A stretch of DNA of 64,000 bases from DASSFG01 sp035547915. GTDB taxonomy: Bacteria > Planctomycetota > Planctomycetia > Pirellulales > JAICIG01. The position numbers and the translations under genes were made by a program. Below the pieces are notes generated by a model. That model did no database searches. It saw only the letters and a list, made by a program, of their open reading frames with translations, and was not told the DNA's origin. Below are positions 53,038-62,621 of this stretch, in pieces (positions within the stretch are counted from its first letter, which is position 1; every line of letters begins with the position of its first letter). The stretch is from contig DASZTS010000022.1 of NCBI GenBank assembly GCA_035547915.1, positions 1 to 64,000 of the forward strand, given 5' to 3'.

Positions 53038-53310
53038 CTTAAGAATGGGGCGTCCTAGACTCGCAACGACCTAGACCGAGGGGTCCCTATTTACCACGGT
53101 TCGTTCGCAGTCGCCATTCCAACCATGTCTTGGCAGAGCATCGCTGGCCGACCGTCTGGCCGATATTATAGCAGGCGTCCCTCGTGCGGGCTGGTCGCCA
53201 TCGCGCATCAGGCTCCTGTGGGGCTATTCGCTTTGCTATAATGGGCCGGTTGCTGCCCGCCGAAGGAGTCGGTGGGAGTGCCGTCCCGCGCCAGAGTCGG
53301 AGCGTTGCCG

Positions 53311-54690
53311 ATGCCGCGATTTGGGCTTTCACGCCGCCAGTGGCTGCAAACCAGTGCCGGAGCTTTGGGGCTGTCGCTGCCGCAATGGCTGAACCTATCG
53401 ACTGCCCGCTCGGCGGAGACGGGATTCGGCCGGGCCAAATCTTGCATCGTGCTCTATTGTTGGGGCGGCGTCAGCCACATCGACACTTGGGATCCGAAGC
53501 CCGACGCGCCGGCCGAGGTGCGTGGTGAATTCAAGCCCATCGCCACCGCCACGCCGGGAATCCAGCTAGGCGAGCACATGCCGCTGATGGCCCAGCTCAC
53601 CGAGCGGCTGGCGATCATTCGTTCCATCCACCACGGCTCGACCTTCCACGGCCGCGGCATGTATTGGAACATGACCGGCCACCCCACGCCGAACGCCGAG
53701 CAGTTCACGAATCTCGCGCCATCGTCGAGCGACTGGCCGAACTTGGGGGCGATGATCGCGCGGCTGCGGTCCGCCGCGCCGGGCATGCCCGGCTCCGTGC
53801 AGATTCCTTATCACATGGTCGACAATAAGACCCGCCAGGCGGGCGACACGGCGGGCTGGCTCGGCCAACGATACGACGCGGTCGTCGTTCGGCCCAGCCG
53901 CGGTAAGCCCTTCGGTGGCATCTCGCCCGACACGGGCCATCTGACACTCAAGCCGGCCGAAGGGGTCGACGACGCCCGCTTCGTCAACCGGCGACGACTG
54001 GCCGAATCTCTGGGCGCGCAATGCCGCCCGCTCGATTCCGGGGCCGGCGCTGGCCAGTACGCCGGGTTTCGCCAGATGGCGGTCGATCTACTCTCCAGCC
54101 CGAAGGTGCGCGAAGCGTTCGACGTCGAGAAGGAGCCGGAGACAGTCCACGCCGCTTACGGCGATCATCTCTGCGGTCAAAGCGCTCTGCTCGCACGGCG
54201 CCTGGTGGAGAACGGTGTGCCGGCCGTAACGGTGATTTGCGCGGCCGGCGACCTGAACGGGGCCTCCGGCGATATGTGGGACACGCACGGCGACAATTTC
54301 AACCGCCTGAAGCGGGACCTGTTGCCGCCGCTGGAACGGGCGAGCTTCGCCTTGGTGAACGATCTGGCCCAGCGCGGCATGCTCGACGAGACGCTCGTCG
54401 TATGGCTGACCGAATTCGGGCGCACACCTAAGATCGGCGGCGGATCGGGCCGCGACCACTATCCCTTCTGTTACTCTGTGGCGCTGGCCGGCGGTGGTGT
54501 GCGCGGCGGTCAGGTTTATGGCCGCTCAGACCATTTGGGCGCCTTCCCGCTCGACTTCCCATGCACCCCGGCGGATCTGCACGCCACGATCTTTCATGCC
54601 TTGGGTATCTCGCCCGAGACGCGTCTTACCGACAATTTTGGCCGCACGCTGCCGATCTGCGAAGGAAGCGTTTTGCCGCTGTTCGCGTAA
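53311..54690 (+). CDS. DUF1501 protein, Tat-exported
   Basis: The 459-residue protein has a twin-arginine signal (LSRRQWLQTSAGALGLSLPQ) and DUF1501 blocks: YCWGGVSHIDTWDPKP, IRSIHHGSTFHGRGMYW, DTHGDNF, VVWLTEFGRTPKIGGGSGRD and HYPFC. The ATG at 53311 is chosen; a GTG at 53272 is in frame. Unlike the copy at 5287 it has no adjacent DUF1549/DUF1553 gene. The 273 bp before it hold nothing recognised. Confidence 0.88.
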   Translation: MPRFGLSRRQWLQTSAGALGLSLPQWLNLSTARSAETGFGRAKSCIVLYCWGGVSHIDTWDPKPDAPAEVRGEFKPIATATPGIQLGEHMPLMAQLTERLAIIRSIHHGSTFHGRGMYWNMTGHPTPNAEQFTNLAPSSSDWPNLGAMIARLRSAAPGMPGSVQIPYHMVDNKTRQAGDTAGWLGQRYDAVVVRPSRGKPFGGISPDTGHLTLKPAEGVDDARFVNRRRLAESLGAQCRPLDSGAGAGQYAGFRQMAVDLLSSPKVREAFDVEKEPETVHAAYGDHLCGQSALLARRLVENGVPAVTVICAAGDLNGASGDMWDTHGDNFNRLKRDLLPPLERASFALVNDLAQRGMLDETLVVWLTEFGRTPKIGGGSGRDHYPFCYSVALAGGGVRGGQVYGRSDHLGAFPLDFPCTPADLHATIFHALGISPETRLTDNFGRTLPICEGSVLPLFA

Positions 54691-54755
54691 ACGGCGCCGC
54701 GACTGCCGCAGCACACTGGCTGTTGTAACCACACGTAGAAAACCGGCTGCGAGTC

Positions 54756-55652
54756 CTATCCCCGCGCTCGCCGGCTTACCAGATATTCGACGAGCGCCTT
54801 GTCGAATTGCATGCTGGTGTCGAGGCCGACGTAATCGATGCCGCTCTTGAAGCATTCGCGCCGATACATATCGCAAAACTTTTGCACCTCGGCCAAATAA
54901 TCGCCGCGAAAGCCGTCGGCGTCGACCTGCAATTTCTGGTCGCTCTCCGGCTCGTGGAATTCGCAGATGCCGTCGAAGGGGAAGTGCACCTCGGCTTCAT
55001 CGAGCACGTGAAACAGGATGACGTCGTGCCCGCCGTGCCGCAGCCGGCGCAGGGCCCGTAGGATCGGATCGGGCTCGGCCAATAGGTCGGTGAAGAGCAT
55101 GATCAGGCTGCGGTGTTTGAGCATGGCGGCAATCTGCACCATGCTCTTGGCGATCTCGGTCTTGCCGGCCGGCTTGAGATTGGCCAAGAGCGACAGCACG
55201 TTGCCGAGCTGCGTGCGCTTCGAGCGCGGCGGCAGACTATTGCGAATCCGCTCGTCGAACGTGATCAGGCCGACGGGGTCCTGCTGGTGCACCATCAAAT
55301 AGCAGAGCGCGGCGGCCAGGCAGATAGCGTAATCGAGCTTGGTCAGCTCCTGCCGGTAGGTGTAGGCCATCGAGCGGCTCAGATCCATCACCAGGTAGCC
55401 GGTGATGTTCGTCTCGGCCTCGAACTTCTTGACGTAGTATTTGTCGGTCTTGGCGTACACCAGCCAGTCGATGTCTTGCGGGTTGTCGCCGATCGTGTAT
55501 TTGCGGTGCTCGCTGAACTCGACCGAGAATCCGTGGAATGGGCTGGCGTGCAGGCCCTGCAAAAACCCCTTGACGATGAACTGGGCGCGCAGATCGAGCC
55601 GGCTGATCTGGCGAATGACCTCGGGCTTCAGATATTTTTCGGCCGTCGACAT
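54756..55652 (-). CDS. DUF58 protein (vWA-like)
   Basis: The 298-residue protein has the DUF58 core: GFSVEFSEHRKYTIGDNPQD then IDWLVYAKTDKYYVKKFEAE, a vWA-like metal site DLSRSMAY, and LFTDLLAEPDPI. DUF58 proteins usually work with MoxR AAA+ ATPases; none is in this window. It is translated toward the DUF1501 gene end, convergent. Confidence 0.88.
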   Translation of the reverse strand: MSTAEKYLKPEVIRQISRLDLRAQFIVKGFLQGLHASPFHGFSVEFSEHRKYTIGDNPQDIDWLVYAKTDKYYVKKFEAETNITGYLVMDLSRSMAYTYRQELTKLDYAICLAAALCYLMVHQQDPVGLITFDERIRNSLPPRSKRTQLGNVLSLLANLKPAGKTEIAKSMVQIAAMLKHRSLIMLFTDLLAEPDPILRALRRLRHGGHDVILFHVLDEAEVHFPFDGICEFHEPESDQKLQVDADGFRGDYLAEVQKFCDMYRRECFKSGIDYVGLDTSMQFDKALVEYLVSRRARG

Positions 55653-55715
55653 GACATCATTCGACCATCTGCCGCCGTGGGACTCAACCTCGCCGTGGCG
55701 AAGTTGGCGCCGGCC

Positions 55716-56921
55716 TCACGCCGACTCTAAAAAGTATCGCATCAGCTTCCAGCCTTCGGCGAAAGCGAGTTCCGATTTGCCCGCGGCCACCTCGTCGTAA
55801 GTCTGCGCGTCGTCGGGCGTGATGCCGCTGCCGGCGATCACGAACGGGACGTATCCGTGGCTGTGGGTCTTGGTCCGTAGCGGCGTGGGATGATCGGGCG
55901 TGACGAGCAGGCGATACTCTCCCTGGGCCTCGAGCGCCTTCCAGAGCGGACCGACGATGTGCCGGTCGATTTCCTCGAGTGCCTTGATCTTTGCGTCGCA
56001 CTTCCCTTCGTGCGAGGCCTCGTCGGTCGCTTCCACGTGTACGCAAATCACGTCGGTATTGGGGAGCGCGTCGATGGCGTAACGGCCCTTCGCGGCGTAG
56101 TCCGTGTCGAGGTAACCCGTGGCACCGGGCACCTCGATGCGTTGCCAACCGACGAGCGCGGCCAATCCACGCAGCAGGTCGACGGCCGTGATCATGGCCC
56201 CGCGCCGGCCGTAAAGCTGTTCGAACGCCGTCAGCGCCGGTGCTTTACCCTGGCCCCATAACCAAACGTTCGTGGCCGGCAACTGGCCAGCCCGCTTGCG
56301 GGCGACGTTTACGGGATGTTCGGCAAACAGATCGACGCTGTCGCTCATGAGCTGGTGGAGCAGGTCGCTTCCCGGTCCGCGCGGGTAGTCGTCGAGGACC
56401 GACTTGTCGGTCAGATCGTGCGGAGGCGTAGCGCGTGTGTCGTGCGTAAAAGGGGCTCGCTGCGAGCCGGGGCGATAAATGAGCAGGTTGCGATAGCTGA
56501 CCCCCGCGATAAACTCCAGCCGCTCGTCGGCCAGTTTTTCTTGAGCGGTGGCCAGCAGCTCGCGCGCTTCCGCGGTGGAAATGTGGCCGGCCGTGAAGTC
56601 GCGCATCACCTGGTCTTCGACGGTCACCAGATTGCAGCGGATAGCCCAGTCGCTCTCGCCGAGCGGAATGCCTTGCGCCGCCGCTTCTAGCGGTGCTCGG
56701 CCGGTGAAGTGTTCGAGCGGGTTGTAGCCCAACAAGCTGAGGTTGGCCACGTCGCTCCCGGCCGGCAACGAGGCAGGCACGTGGTTGGCCCGGCCGACCA
56801 CACCGGCGGAGGCCAACCGATTCATCGCGGGCACGTTGGCCGCTTGCAACGGTGTGCGGCCTGCGAGCGCCTCTTGCGGCTCGTCGGCGCAACCGTCGGG
56901 AATGATGATGGCGTATTTCAT
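55716..56921 (-). CDS. apgM: Cofactor-independent phosphoglycerate mutase
   Basis: The 401-residue ApgM-family protein begins KYAIIIPDGCADEP and has GSDVANLSLLGYNPLEHFTG with the Ser nucleophile, VHVEATDEASHEGK, and LLVTPDHPTPLRTKTHSH as metal ligands. It interconverts 2- and 3-phosphoglycerate in glycolysis and gluconeogenesis. It precedes DUF58 by 63 bp on the same strand. Confidence 0.92.
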   Translation of the reverse strand: MKYAIIIPDGCADEPQEALAGRTPLQAANVPAMNRLASAGVVGRANHVPASLPAGSDVANLSLLGYNPLEHFTGRAPLEAAAQGIPLGESDWAIRCNLVTVEDQVMRDFTAGHISTAEARELLATAQEKLADERLEFIAGVSYRNLLIYRPGSQRAPFTHDTRATPPHDLTDKSVLDDYPRGPGSDLLHQLMSDSVDLFAEHPVNVARKRAGQLPATNVWLWGQGKAPALTAFEQLYGRRGAMITAVDLLRGLAALVGWQRIEVPGATGYLDTDYAAKGRYAIDALPNTDVICVHVEATDEASHEGKCDAKIKALEEIDRHIVGPLWKALEAQGEYRLLVTPDHPTPLRTKTHSHGYVPFVIAGSGITPDDAQTYDEVAAGKSELAFAEGWKLMRYFLESA

Positions 56922-57272
56922 CCGTCTCTGCCTCCAGCAGCCTGGCTTTGCGTGTTAGCCGGCATTTCGGCGCTACGAGTGGTTGTGTTGCTGTGTCTGA
57001 CGAAGCGGTCATCGTAGGTGGCTGTTCGGCGGATCGTCAAGCGAAAGCTGTTTCAGATAAGAACGACTCGTCCGTCACCATTCATACCACCGCACCAAAC
57101 CAAACAGACGTTGCGAGCCAGAGGCAACGCACTCGCGCCACATCTTTTTTGCCCTGCCGCACCGTAAAAAAATTGCGGCCCCTCAACCCCCAATTAGATT
57201 GGAACCCCGAGCGGCCCCCCTGGGCGACGACCGCTCCGAGTTGCGTTCCAAAATCTCCCTGATCGGCATCCC
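56922..57272. other. Gene-free intergenic region between divergent genes
   Basis: About 350 bp between apgM (leftward) and the propeller/DUF4214 gene (rightward), so promoters for both should lie here. I see only short frames, a run of A at about 57167-57173 and an AT-richer patch, with no convincing -35/-10 pair or RNA gene. Confidence 0.5.
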
Positions 57273-59594
57273 ATGAAAAACCCCATGACCCGGGCACGCC
57301 GCAGCGCGGCGCGCCGCGCGCCATTCTGCGCGATCGAAACCCTCGAATCGCGCCACATGCTGACCAATGTCTTGAACTACCACGACGATTCGTCGAGCAC
57401 GGGCGCCAATCTGAACGAGACCGTGCTCACGCCCGCCAACGTCAATTCGTCCTCGTTCGGCCAACTTGCCACCGTGCCGCTCGACGGTCAGGTTTATGCG
57501 GAGCCCTTGTACGTCGAAAACGTGAATATCTCGGTCGGCGCCCAACAAGGCGTGCACAATGTCGCCTTCGTGGCGACCGAGAACGACAGCGTCTACGCCA
57601 TCGATTCGACGAGCGGTGCCGTCCTTTGGCACACCAGTTTCATCAATCCGGCGCAGGGCATCACCACCGTGCCCAATGGCGACACGCTCAATGTCTCCAT
57701 TTCGCCGCAACTTGGCATCACGGCGACACCGGTTATCGACCCCACGTCGAACACCCTCTACGTGATCGCCAACACCAAGGAAATACGTGCGGACGGAACG
57801 CACTACGTCTACCGTTTGCACGCGCTCGACCTCTCCACCGGCGCCGAAAAATTGGGCGGACCTCTGCTCATCGGCGATACCCTCGACAACAACGGCAACT
57901 TCACCTACCTCGCCGGCCCGAGTGTCAAGGGCACCGGCGACGACAGCGTGAACGGCATCGTTACGTTCAACGCATTGCACGAATTGGAACGCCCCGGGCT
58001 GTCGCTGACAGATGGCAACGTCTATCTCGCGTTCTCGTCGCATGCCGACACCACGGCCGGACATGGCTGGATCATGTCGGTCAACGCTCAAACCATGCAG
58101 TTGAACGGCGTTCTTTGCACGACGCCGAACGGCTCCCAGGGCGGAGTCTGGCAAGACGGCGATGAAGTCACAACCACCGGTAGCGGATTCTACGTCTCCA
58201 CCGGCGAGGGTACTTTCGATTCGACGCTGAACGCCGCCGGATTCCCCGTCAACGGCGATTATGGCGACTCGGTCATCAAGTTCGTTTACGATCCGACCAC
58301 CAGCCCCACGAACGAGAATGCCAATGGCTGGGGTCTCAAGATCATCGACTACTTCACGCCCTCCAATCAAGCGCAACTCTTCACCGACGACCTCGATTTG
58401 GGCTCGGGCGGCGTCGTACTTTTGCCAGCCAGCGCCGGCACCGCTGCGCATCCCGACCTGCTGGTACAGGGTGGAAAGCAAGGCACCGTCTATCTGATGG
58501 ATCGCGACAATCTGCCGGGTTATCAGAATGCGTCCAACTATCTGCCCAGCGAACTCCTGCAAACCGCGCCGGGTGAGGTGACGTCCATCTTCAGCACTCC
58601 GGCCTATTTCAACGGCACGCTGTACTACGCCGGTGTCGGCGGCACACTCGAGGCATTTCCCCTGTCCAACGGCACGCTCGCCACGACGCCCTCTTCGCAA
58701 TCGTCGCAGATCTTCGGTTATCCGGGCGCGACGCCCAGCATTTCTGCCAATGGGACGGCGAACGGCATTGTTTGGGTGGTCGACCTGAGCAACAACGAAC
58801 TTCAGGCCTACGACGCCTCGAACCTGTCGAGGGAGCTTTACAGCAGTCCGATCGGTACGGCCGTGAAATTCTCGACGCCCACCATCGCCGATGGCCATGT
58901 GTTCGTCGGCACGGCCAACAGCCTGGTGATCTTCGGCCCGGGAGGAACGAATGCCAACGCCACCGGCGCGGCAAACGAGCAGTATGTGGCGGCGGCATTC
59001 CAGAACGTCCTGCAGCGTCCGGCCGATACCGCTTCGTTGAACGCGTGGACCTTGTTACTCGATCAAGGTTTGCCGCGGGCCACGTTTGCTTTGGATCTGA
59101 CCCACAGCGCCGAATACTTCCAGGATGTTATCAAGGCGGCCTACGAAAAATTTCTCGGTCGCGCTGCCGACCCGACCGGTTTAGCGGTCTGGACCCAGGC
59201 GATGGCTTCCGGCCTAACCGATGAAGAATTAGAAGCTGCCTTCATCGGCTCACCCGAATTCTACGCCCACAGTGGCGGCACGGATCTCAGTTGGGTCGAC
59301 AACATGTATCAGAGCCTGCTCGGCAGACCGGCAGACGCCTCGGGCGAGGCCTATTGGACACAGGCGCTCGCGGCGGGGGTCAGTCGACAGGAGGTGGCGA
59401 TCGGCTTCGCCGCCAGCCCCGAACGCGAGGGCCAGATCGTCCAGAACGATTACTCTCTGTACCTTGGCCGGTCGGCCGGCACCGCCGAAGTGGCCGGCTG
59501 GGTGGCTCGGTTCGAACAGGGGCTGACCAACGAGGATGTGATCGCCGGCTTCATCGCGTCCGACGAATACTACAACGACCACGACGGTTCGTAA
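57273..59594 (+). CDS. Surface protein: beta-propeller (PQQ-like) + DUF4214 repeats
   Basis: The 773-residue protein opens with a basic stretch and AIETLESRHMLT, the LExRxLL-type N-terminal signature of large planctomycete surface proteins. A PQQ-type beta-propeller follows (about 45-560; VAFVATENDSVYAIDSTSGAVLWH, GITATPVID, QGTVYLMDRDNLPG). About three DUF4214 units end it (about 570-765; AYEKFLGRAADPTGLAVWTQ, MYQSLLGRPADASGEAYWTQ, DYSLYLGRSAGTAEVAGWV). DUF4214 occurs in extracellular proteins. It is probably secreted and surface-bound; the ligand is unknown. Confidence 0.85.
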   Translation: MKNPMTRARRSAARRAPFCAIETLESRHMLTNVLNYHDDSSSTGANLNETVLTPANVNSSSFGQLATVPLDGQVYAEPLYVENVNISVGAQQGVHNVAFVATENDSVYAIDSTSGAVLWHTSFINPAQGITTVPNGDTLNVSISPQLGITATPVIDPTSNTLYVIANTKEIRADGTHYVYRLHALDLSTGAEKLGGPLLIGDTLDNNGNFTYLAGPSVKGTGDDSVNGIVTFNALHELERPGLSLTDGNVYLAFSSHADTTAGHGWIMSVNAQTMQLNGVLCTTPNGSQGGVWQDGDEVTTTGSGFYVSTGEGTFDSTLNAAGFPVNGDYGDSVIKFVYDPTTSPTNENANGWGLKIIDYFTPSNQAQLFTDDLDLGSGGVVLLPASAGTAAHPDLLVQGGKQGTVYLMDRDNLPGYQNASNYLPSELLQTAPGEVTSIFSTPAYFNGTLYYAGVGGTLEAFPLSNGTLATTPSSQSSQIFGYPGATPSISANGTANGIVWVVDLSNNELQAYDASNLSRELYSSPIGTAVKFSTPTIADGHVFVGTANSLVIFGPGGTNANATGAANEQYVAAAFQNVLQRPADTASLNAWTLLLDQGLPRATFALDLTHSAEYFQDVIKAAYEKFLGRAADPTGLAVWTQAMASGLTDEELEAAFIGSPEFYAHSGGTDLSWVDNMYQSLLGRPADASGEAYWTQALAAGVSRQEVAIGFAASPEREGQIVQNDYSLYLGRSAGTAEVAGWVARFEQGLTNEDVIAGFIASDEYYNDHDGS

Positions 59595-59614
59595 CGAGAA
59601 TCTTCGGAAGTCCA

Positions 59615-59687
59615 TAAGAGCCTGTCCGAGAACCGATGTTGCGATAGGAACGATTCGACTCGCCAGCAGGTTTTCGGATCGGCTCTA
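59615..59687. mobile_element. Small palindromic element with TAAGAGC ends
   Basis: TAAGAGCCTGTCCGAGAACC at the left and GGTTTTCGGATCGGCTCTAA (ending 59688) at the right are imperfect inverted repeats (about 15 of 20) around a ~33-bp core. The terminal TAAGAGC/GCTCTAA is the same as in the six 105-bp elements, though the inside differs. There is a single copy in the window. Confidence 0.5.
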
Positions 59688-59728
59688 AAGATGGCCGGGC
59701 CGGTCGATCGGCTGCTCCGGCCATCTTT
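59688..59728. terminator. Bidirectional hairpin terminator
   Basis: AAGATGGCCGG (59688-59698) pairs perfectly with CCGGCCATCTT (59717-59727), followed by T on the + strand and with a matching A/T edge on the other strand. It sits between two convergent genes ending at 59594 and 59752. Confidence 0.75.
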
Positions 59729-59751
59729 CATTCTGGCTTGCCTGGGAGTCG

Positions 59752-60573
59752 CTATTGGGCGGACGGCGGTGTTGGCTCAGTCGTGCCGGTGAGTTCGAAA
59801 CATATCTGCTCGGCGCGCTGAACCGTCACCCCGAATGCCGTAGCGAGCGCATGACCTCGGATGACTGCGTCGGTCGGTCCCTCGGCGGTCAATCGTCCGG
59901 TGTCCAGCAACAGGGCATTCGGAAAGAAGTCGAGCGCCGGCCGGAGGTCGTGCAATGCGGCGAGCACGGTCCGTCCTTCGGAATGAAGCTCCTTGAGCAA
60001 CCCCATCAACTCGATCTGCCGCGCTATGTCGAGGGCCGAGATAGGCTCATCCAACAAGAGGATGGGAGCCTCTTGAGCCAAGGCGCGAGCGATGAACACT
60101 CGTTGGCGCTCTCCGCCGGATAGGGTGGGAATCGCCCGGTGCCGCAACGCAGACAGGCCGACGCGCTCGATCGCCCAAGAAACCACTTCGTAATCCGTCT
60201 GTCTCATCGCCGCCCACGATCCGATGTGGGCATAGCGTCCCAAGGCGACGGTATCTTCCACCCGGATGTCGAAATCGCTAACGGTCTGCTGAGGCAGGTA
60301 AGCACACTCCCGAGCAACCGCGGATCGCCCCATGGTTCGCAATGGCGTGCTCCCCAACACAACGCTGCCCGCCGTAGGAGGCAGAATACCTGCCAACACC
60401 CGGATCAGAGTCGTTTTGCCCGAGCCGTTGGGACCGAGCAACACCGTCATCGAACCCGCAGGGAGACTGAACGAAATACCGTCGAGCAACGTCGCTCCAT
60501 CCCGGCGCACGCTCACGCTGTTCGCATGTAGCGCAGCGGGTAAACGGACGGGCGAGTGGGCAAGCGAAGTCAT
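59752..60573 (-). CDS. ABC transporter ATPase, cobalamin/siderophore type
   Basis: The 273-residue protein has Walker A LLGPNGSGKTTLIRVLAG, the Q-loop YLPQQTVSDFDI, signature LSGGERQRVFIARAL, Walker B LLLDEPISALDI and the H-loop LHDL. It is of FecE/BtuD type. The ATG at 60573 overlaps the permease stop by four bases. It is last in a binding protein - permease - ATPase operon. The substrate (cobalamin, heme or an iron chelate) cannot be read from the sequence. Confidence 0.9.
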   Translation of the reverse strand: MTSLAHSPVRLPAALHANSVSVRRDGATLLDGISFSLPAGSMTVLLGPNGSGKTTLIRVLAGILPPTAGSVVLGSTPLRTMGRSAVARECAYLPQQTVSDFDIRVEDTVALGRYAHIGSWAAMRQTDYEVVSWAIERVGLSALRHRAIPTLSGGERQRVFIARALAQEAPILLLDEPISALDIARQIELMGLLKELHSEGRTVLAALHDLRPALDFFPNALLLDTGRLTAEGPTDAVIRGHALATAFGVTVQRAEQICFELTGTTEPTPPSAQ

Positions 60574-61583
60574 GCCTGAGGTCTTTCCCTGCGACGCAAG
60601 ACGAACAGGAACGCCGGCCCGCCCAGAAAGGCCGTCAGGATGCCCAGGTGGATCGAAAACTGTTCCGAAACGGCGCGAGACAGCAACTCGCAGGCCGTCA
60701 GGAACGCGGCTCCTCCGGAGGCACACGCCGGCATCAGATGTGAAGTGCGTGGCCCCGTCCCGCGTCGAACAAGGTGAGGAACCATCAAGCCGACAAACCC
60801 GATCGTTCCGCTTACTGCGGTAGCCGCGCCAGTAGCTAACGCCACGAAGCCCAGCACGAGCAAGCGGGTCTGAACCACCGGAACTCCCACCGCCAGAGCC
60901 TGTTCCTCCCCCAACAACAAGGCGTCCAGCCGCCGATGGAGCGAAAGCAAGCCCAGCACCCCGACCGCAATGGGCGGGGCAGACAACCAGACGTGTTCCC
61001 AAGTTTGATTGCGGACGCCGCCGACCAACCAGAACAAGAGTTCCTGTACTCGATGCTGATCGGCCAGTACCATGACCAGCGTTACGCCGGCCACGGCGAC
61101 ACTGCTCACCGCTACGCCGGTCAACAAGAGGGAGTGCGCCGTCGGACGTCCGCCGACGTAGGTCAACGCGTAAACCAGGAGAGCGGTCGCAAGACCGCCC
61201 CCGAATGCCGACAACGGCAACGATAGAAAAACGGTCGCCGCCAACCCCGTGTGAATGGCGATGACCGCACCCAGCGCGGCACCGCTGCTAACACCCAAAA
61301 CACCTGGATCGGCCAAAGGATTTTCGAACGTTGCCTGGAGGGCCGCTCCCGAACAGGCCAGCGCCGCCCCCACAAGCCCAAGCAGTATCACTTGCGGCAA
61401 TCGCAATTGAAGTACCACGAACTGTTCGCTCTGTGGCACATCCTCCGCGCCGGTGATACCCGCCGCGCCCGCAAGCGAACGCAGCACATGATGCAGGGGT
61501 ATCGGCATCGGTCCCCAAGCCGTACCCAAGAGCGCCAGAGCGATGTACGCGACCAGGAGCACCCATGTGACGGCGCGGATCAT
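60570..61583 (-). CDS. FecCD/BtuC-type ABC permease
   Basis: The 337-residue permease has about ten transmembrane segments and the FecCD family blocks LRLPQVILLGLVGAALACSG, ALQATFENPLADPGVLGVSS, GTIGFVGLMVPHLVRR, and a C-terminal FLGGPAFLFVLRRR. It forms the membrane channel with the ATPase downstream (ATGA-type overlap) and the binding protein upstream (9-bp gap). Confidence 0.92.
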   Translation of the reverse strand: MIRAVTWVLLVAYIALALLGTAWGPMPIPLHHVLRSLAGAAGITGAEDVPQSEQFVVLQLRLPQVILLGLVGAALACSGAALQATFENPLADPGVLGVSSGAALGAVIAIHTGLAATVFLSLPLSAFGGGLATALLVYALTYVGGRPTAHSLLLTGVAVSSVAVAGVTLVMVLADQHRVQELLFWLVGGVRNQTWEHVWLSAPPIAVGVLGLLSLHRRLDALLLGEEQALAVGVPVVQTRLLVLGFVALATGAATAVSGTIGFVGLMVPHLVRRGTGPRTSHLMPACASGGAAFLTACELLSRAVSEQFSIHLGILTAFLGGPAFLFVLRRRERPQA

Positions 61584-61592
61584 GGCGGTCCC

Positions 61593-62531
61593 CTAGCGCT
61601 CGTTCGCCGGCGTTGCGGGCCGGTCGTCGGGAAAACGGTCCGCGTGGAGTTGCCGTGCCAATCGCTCCGCCCCTTCGATGACGTATTGGGAAAGGGCACT
61701 CAAGTACTTTCCCTCGATCGTGATGACTCGATTCTCACGCACGGCCTCGAGGTTGCGAAGCAGGGGGTGATGGTCGATGCTCCGCTCATGTTCGTCGGCG
61801 GACCAACACGATTGGAGGACAAAGGTCGGGTTGGCGGCGATCACCTGTTCAGGCGAGATTTCGACCGTACCCTCCAAGCCTCGTTCGGCCCCCACATTGA
61901 CGCCGCCGGCCTCGCGGATGATGTCGTCCATGGGGGTCTTGGTACCGGAGGTGAACCCGGCCGACCAGAACAGGACGCGCGGACGATTGGTGATTTGGCG
62001 TAGCTTTTCCGCGAGGCGTTGCCGGCGTTCACGCATACTACCGACGATCTTCGCGGCCCTCGCCGCCTCACCGATGCGGGTGCCGAAGTCGAGGATGTTC
62101 GCCTCGATTTCGTCGATGCTCTGGCAGTCGTTGTGCTGGTACACGGGCAGGCCAGACCGCCGCAACAGCTCAAGCGAGTCGGCCGAGTTGTACGAAGCGA
62201 CGCAGACGAGATCGGGGCTCATGGCCACGATACGTTCGGTTTCCGCGGCTCGAACTCGAGGAATCGAGCGAGGGTAGACATCGGGCACGTTCGATATCTC
62301 GGGATCGTCCGCCAGGTGGGTCACGCACACCACCCGATCCGCCGGCACGAGAGCAGACAGGATTTCGTCGCCTGCCAGCGTCAGCGAGGCGATACGGTGC
62401 GGCGCAGCGGCAGATGGCGCAGCATCGTCCGTTTGACGCGGCAGCCGCGCGCGCCAGGCGCCAACAGCCACGACGACGGCCGTCAGCGAGAGGGCAACGA
62501 CGAGCGAAAGGCCCCATCGGCGAGCGTTCAT
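61593..62531 (-). CDS. Periplasmic binding protein of the BtuF/FepB type
   Basis: The 312-residue protein has an N-terminal hydrophobic segment (LSLVVALSLTAVVVAVGAW) acting as signal or anchor. The bilobed binding-protein fold follows: PHRIASLTLAGDEILSALV, VVCVTHLADDPEIS, IVAMSPDLVCVASYN, PRVLFWSAGFTSGTKTPMDD, and EISPEQVIAANPTFVL. No lipobox Cys is seen, so it may be membrane-anchored by its N-terminus. First gene of the importer operon, 90 bp after hom. Confidence 0.86.
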   Translation of the reverse strand: MNARRWGLSLVVALSLTAVVVAVGAWRARLPRQTDDAAPSAAAPHRIASLTLAGDEILSALVPADRVVCVTHLADDPEISNVPDVYPRSIPRVRAAETERIVAMSPDLVCVASYNSADSLELLRRSGLPVYQHNDCQSIDEIEANILDFGTRIGEAARAAKIVGSMRERRQRLAEKLRQITNRPRVLFWSAGFTSGTKTPMDDIIREAGGVNVGAERGLEGTVEISPEQVIAANPTFVLQSCWSADEHERSIDHHPLLRNLEAVRENRVITIEGKYLSALSQYVIEGAERLARQLHADRFPDDRPATPANER

Positions 62532-62621
62532 GGTCCGACTTGCTCTCGGTCGCGCGGGTTGGGTAAGCCGACTGGCGGAAAGGGAGGAGTCGGCGACGAA
62601 CGAAGCCAATCCGGGGTGGGA

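Noticed and set aside
51778..53058. 426-aa plus-strand frame opposite the ABC-F gene
   Set aside because: Antisense to two intact nucleotide-binding domains.
57183..58898. 571-aa minus-strand frame under the propeller/DUF4214 gene
   Set aside because: Antisense shadow; the sense strand has repeated propeller and DUF4214 motifs.
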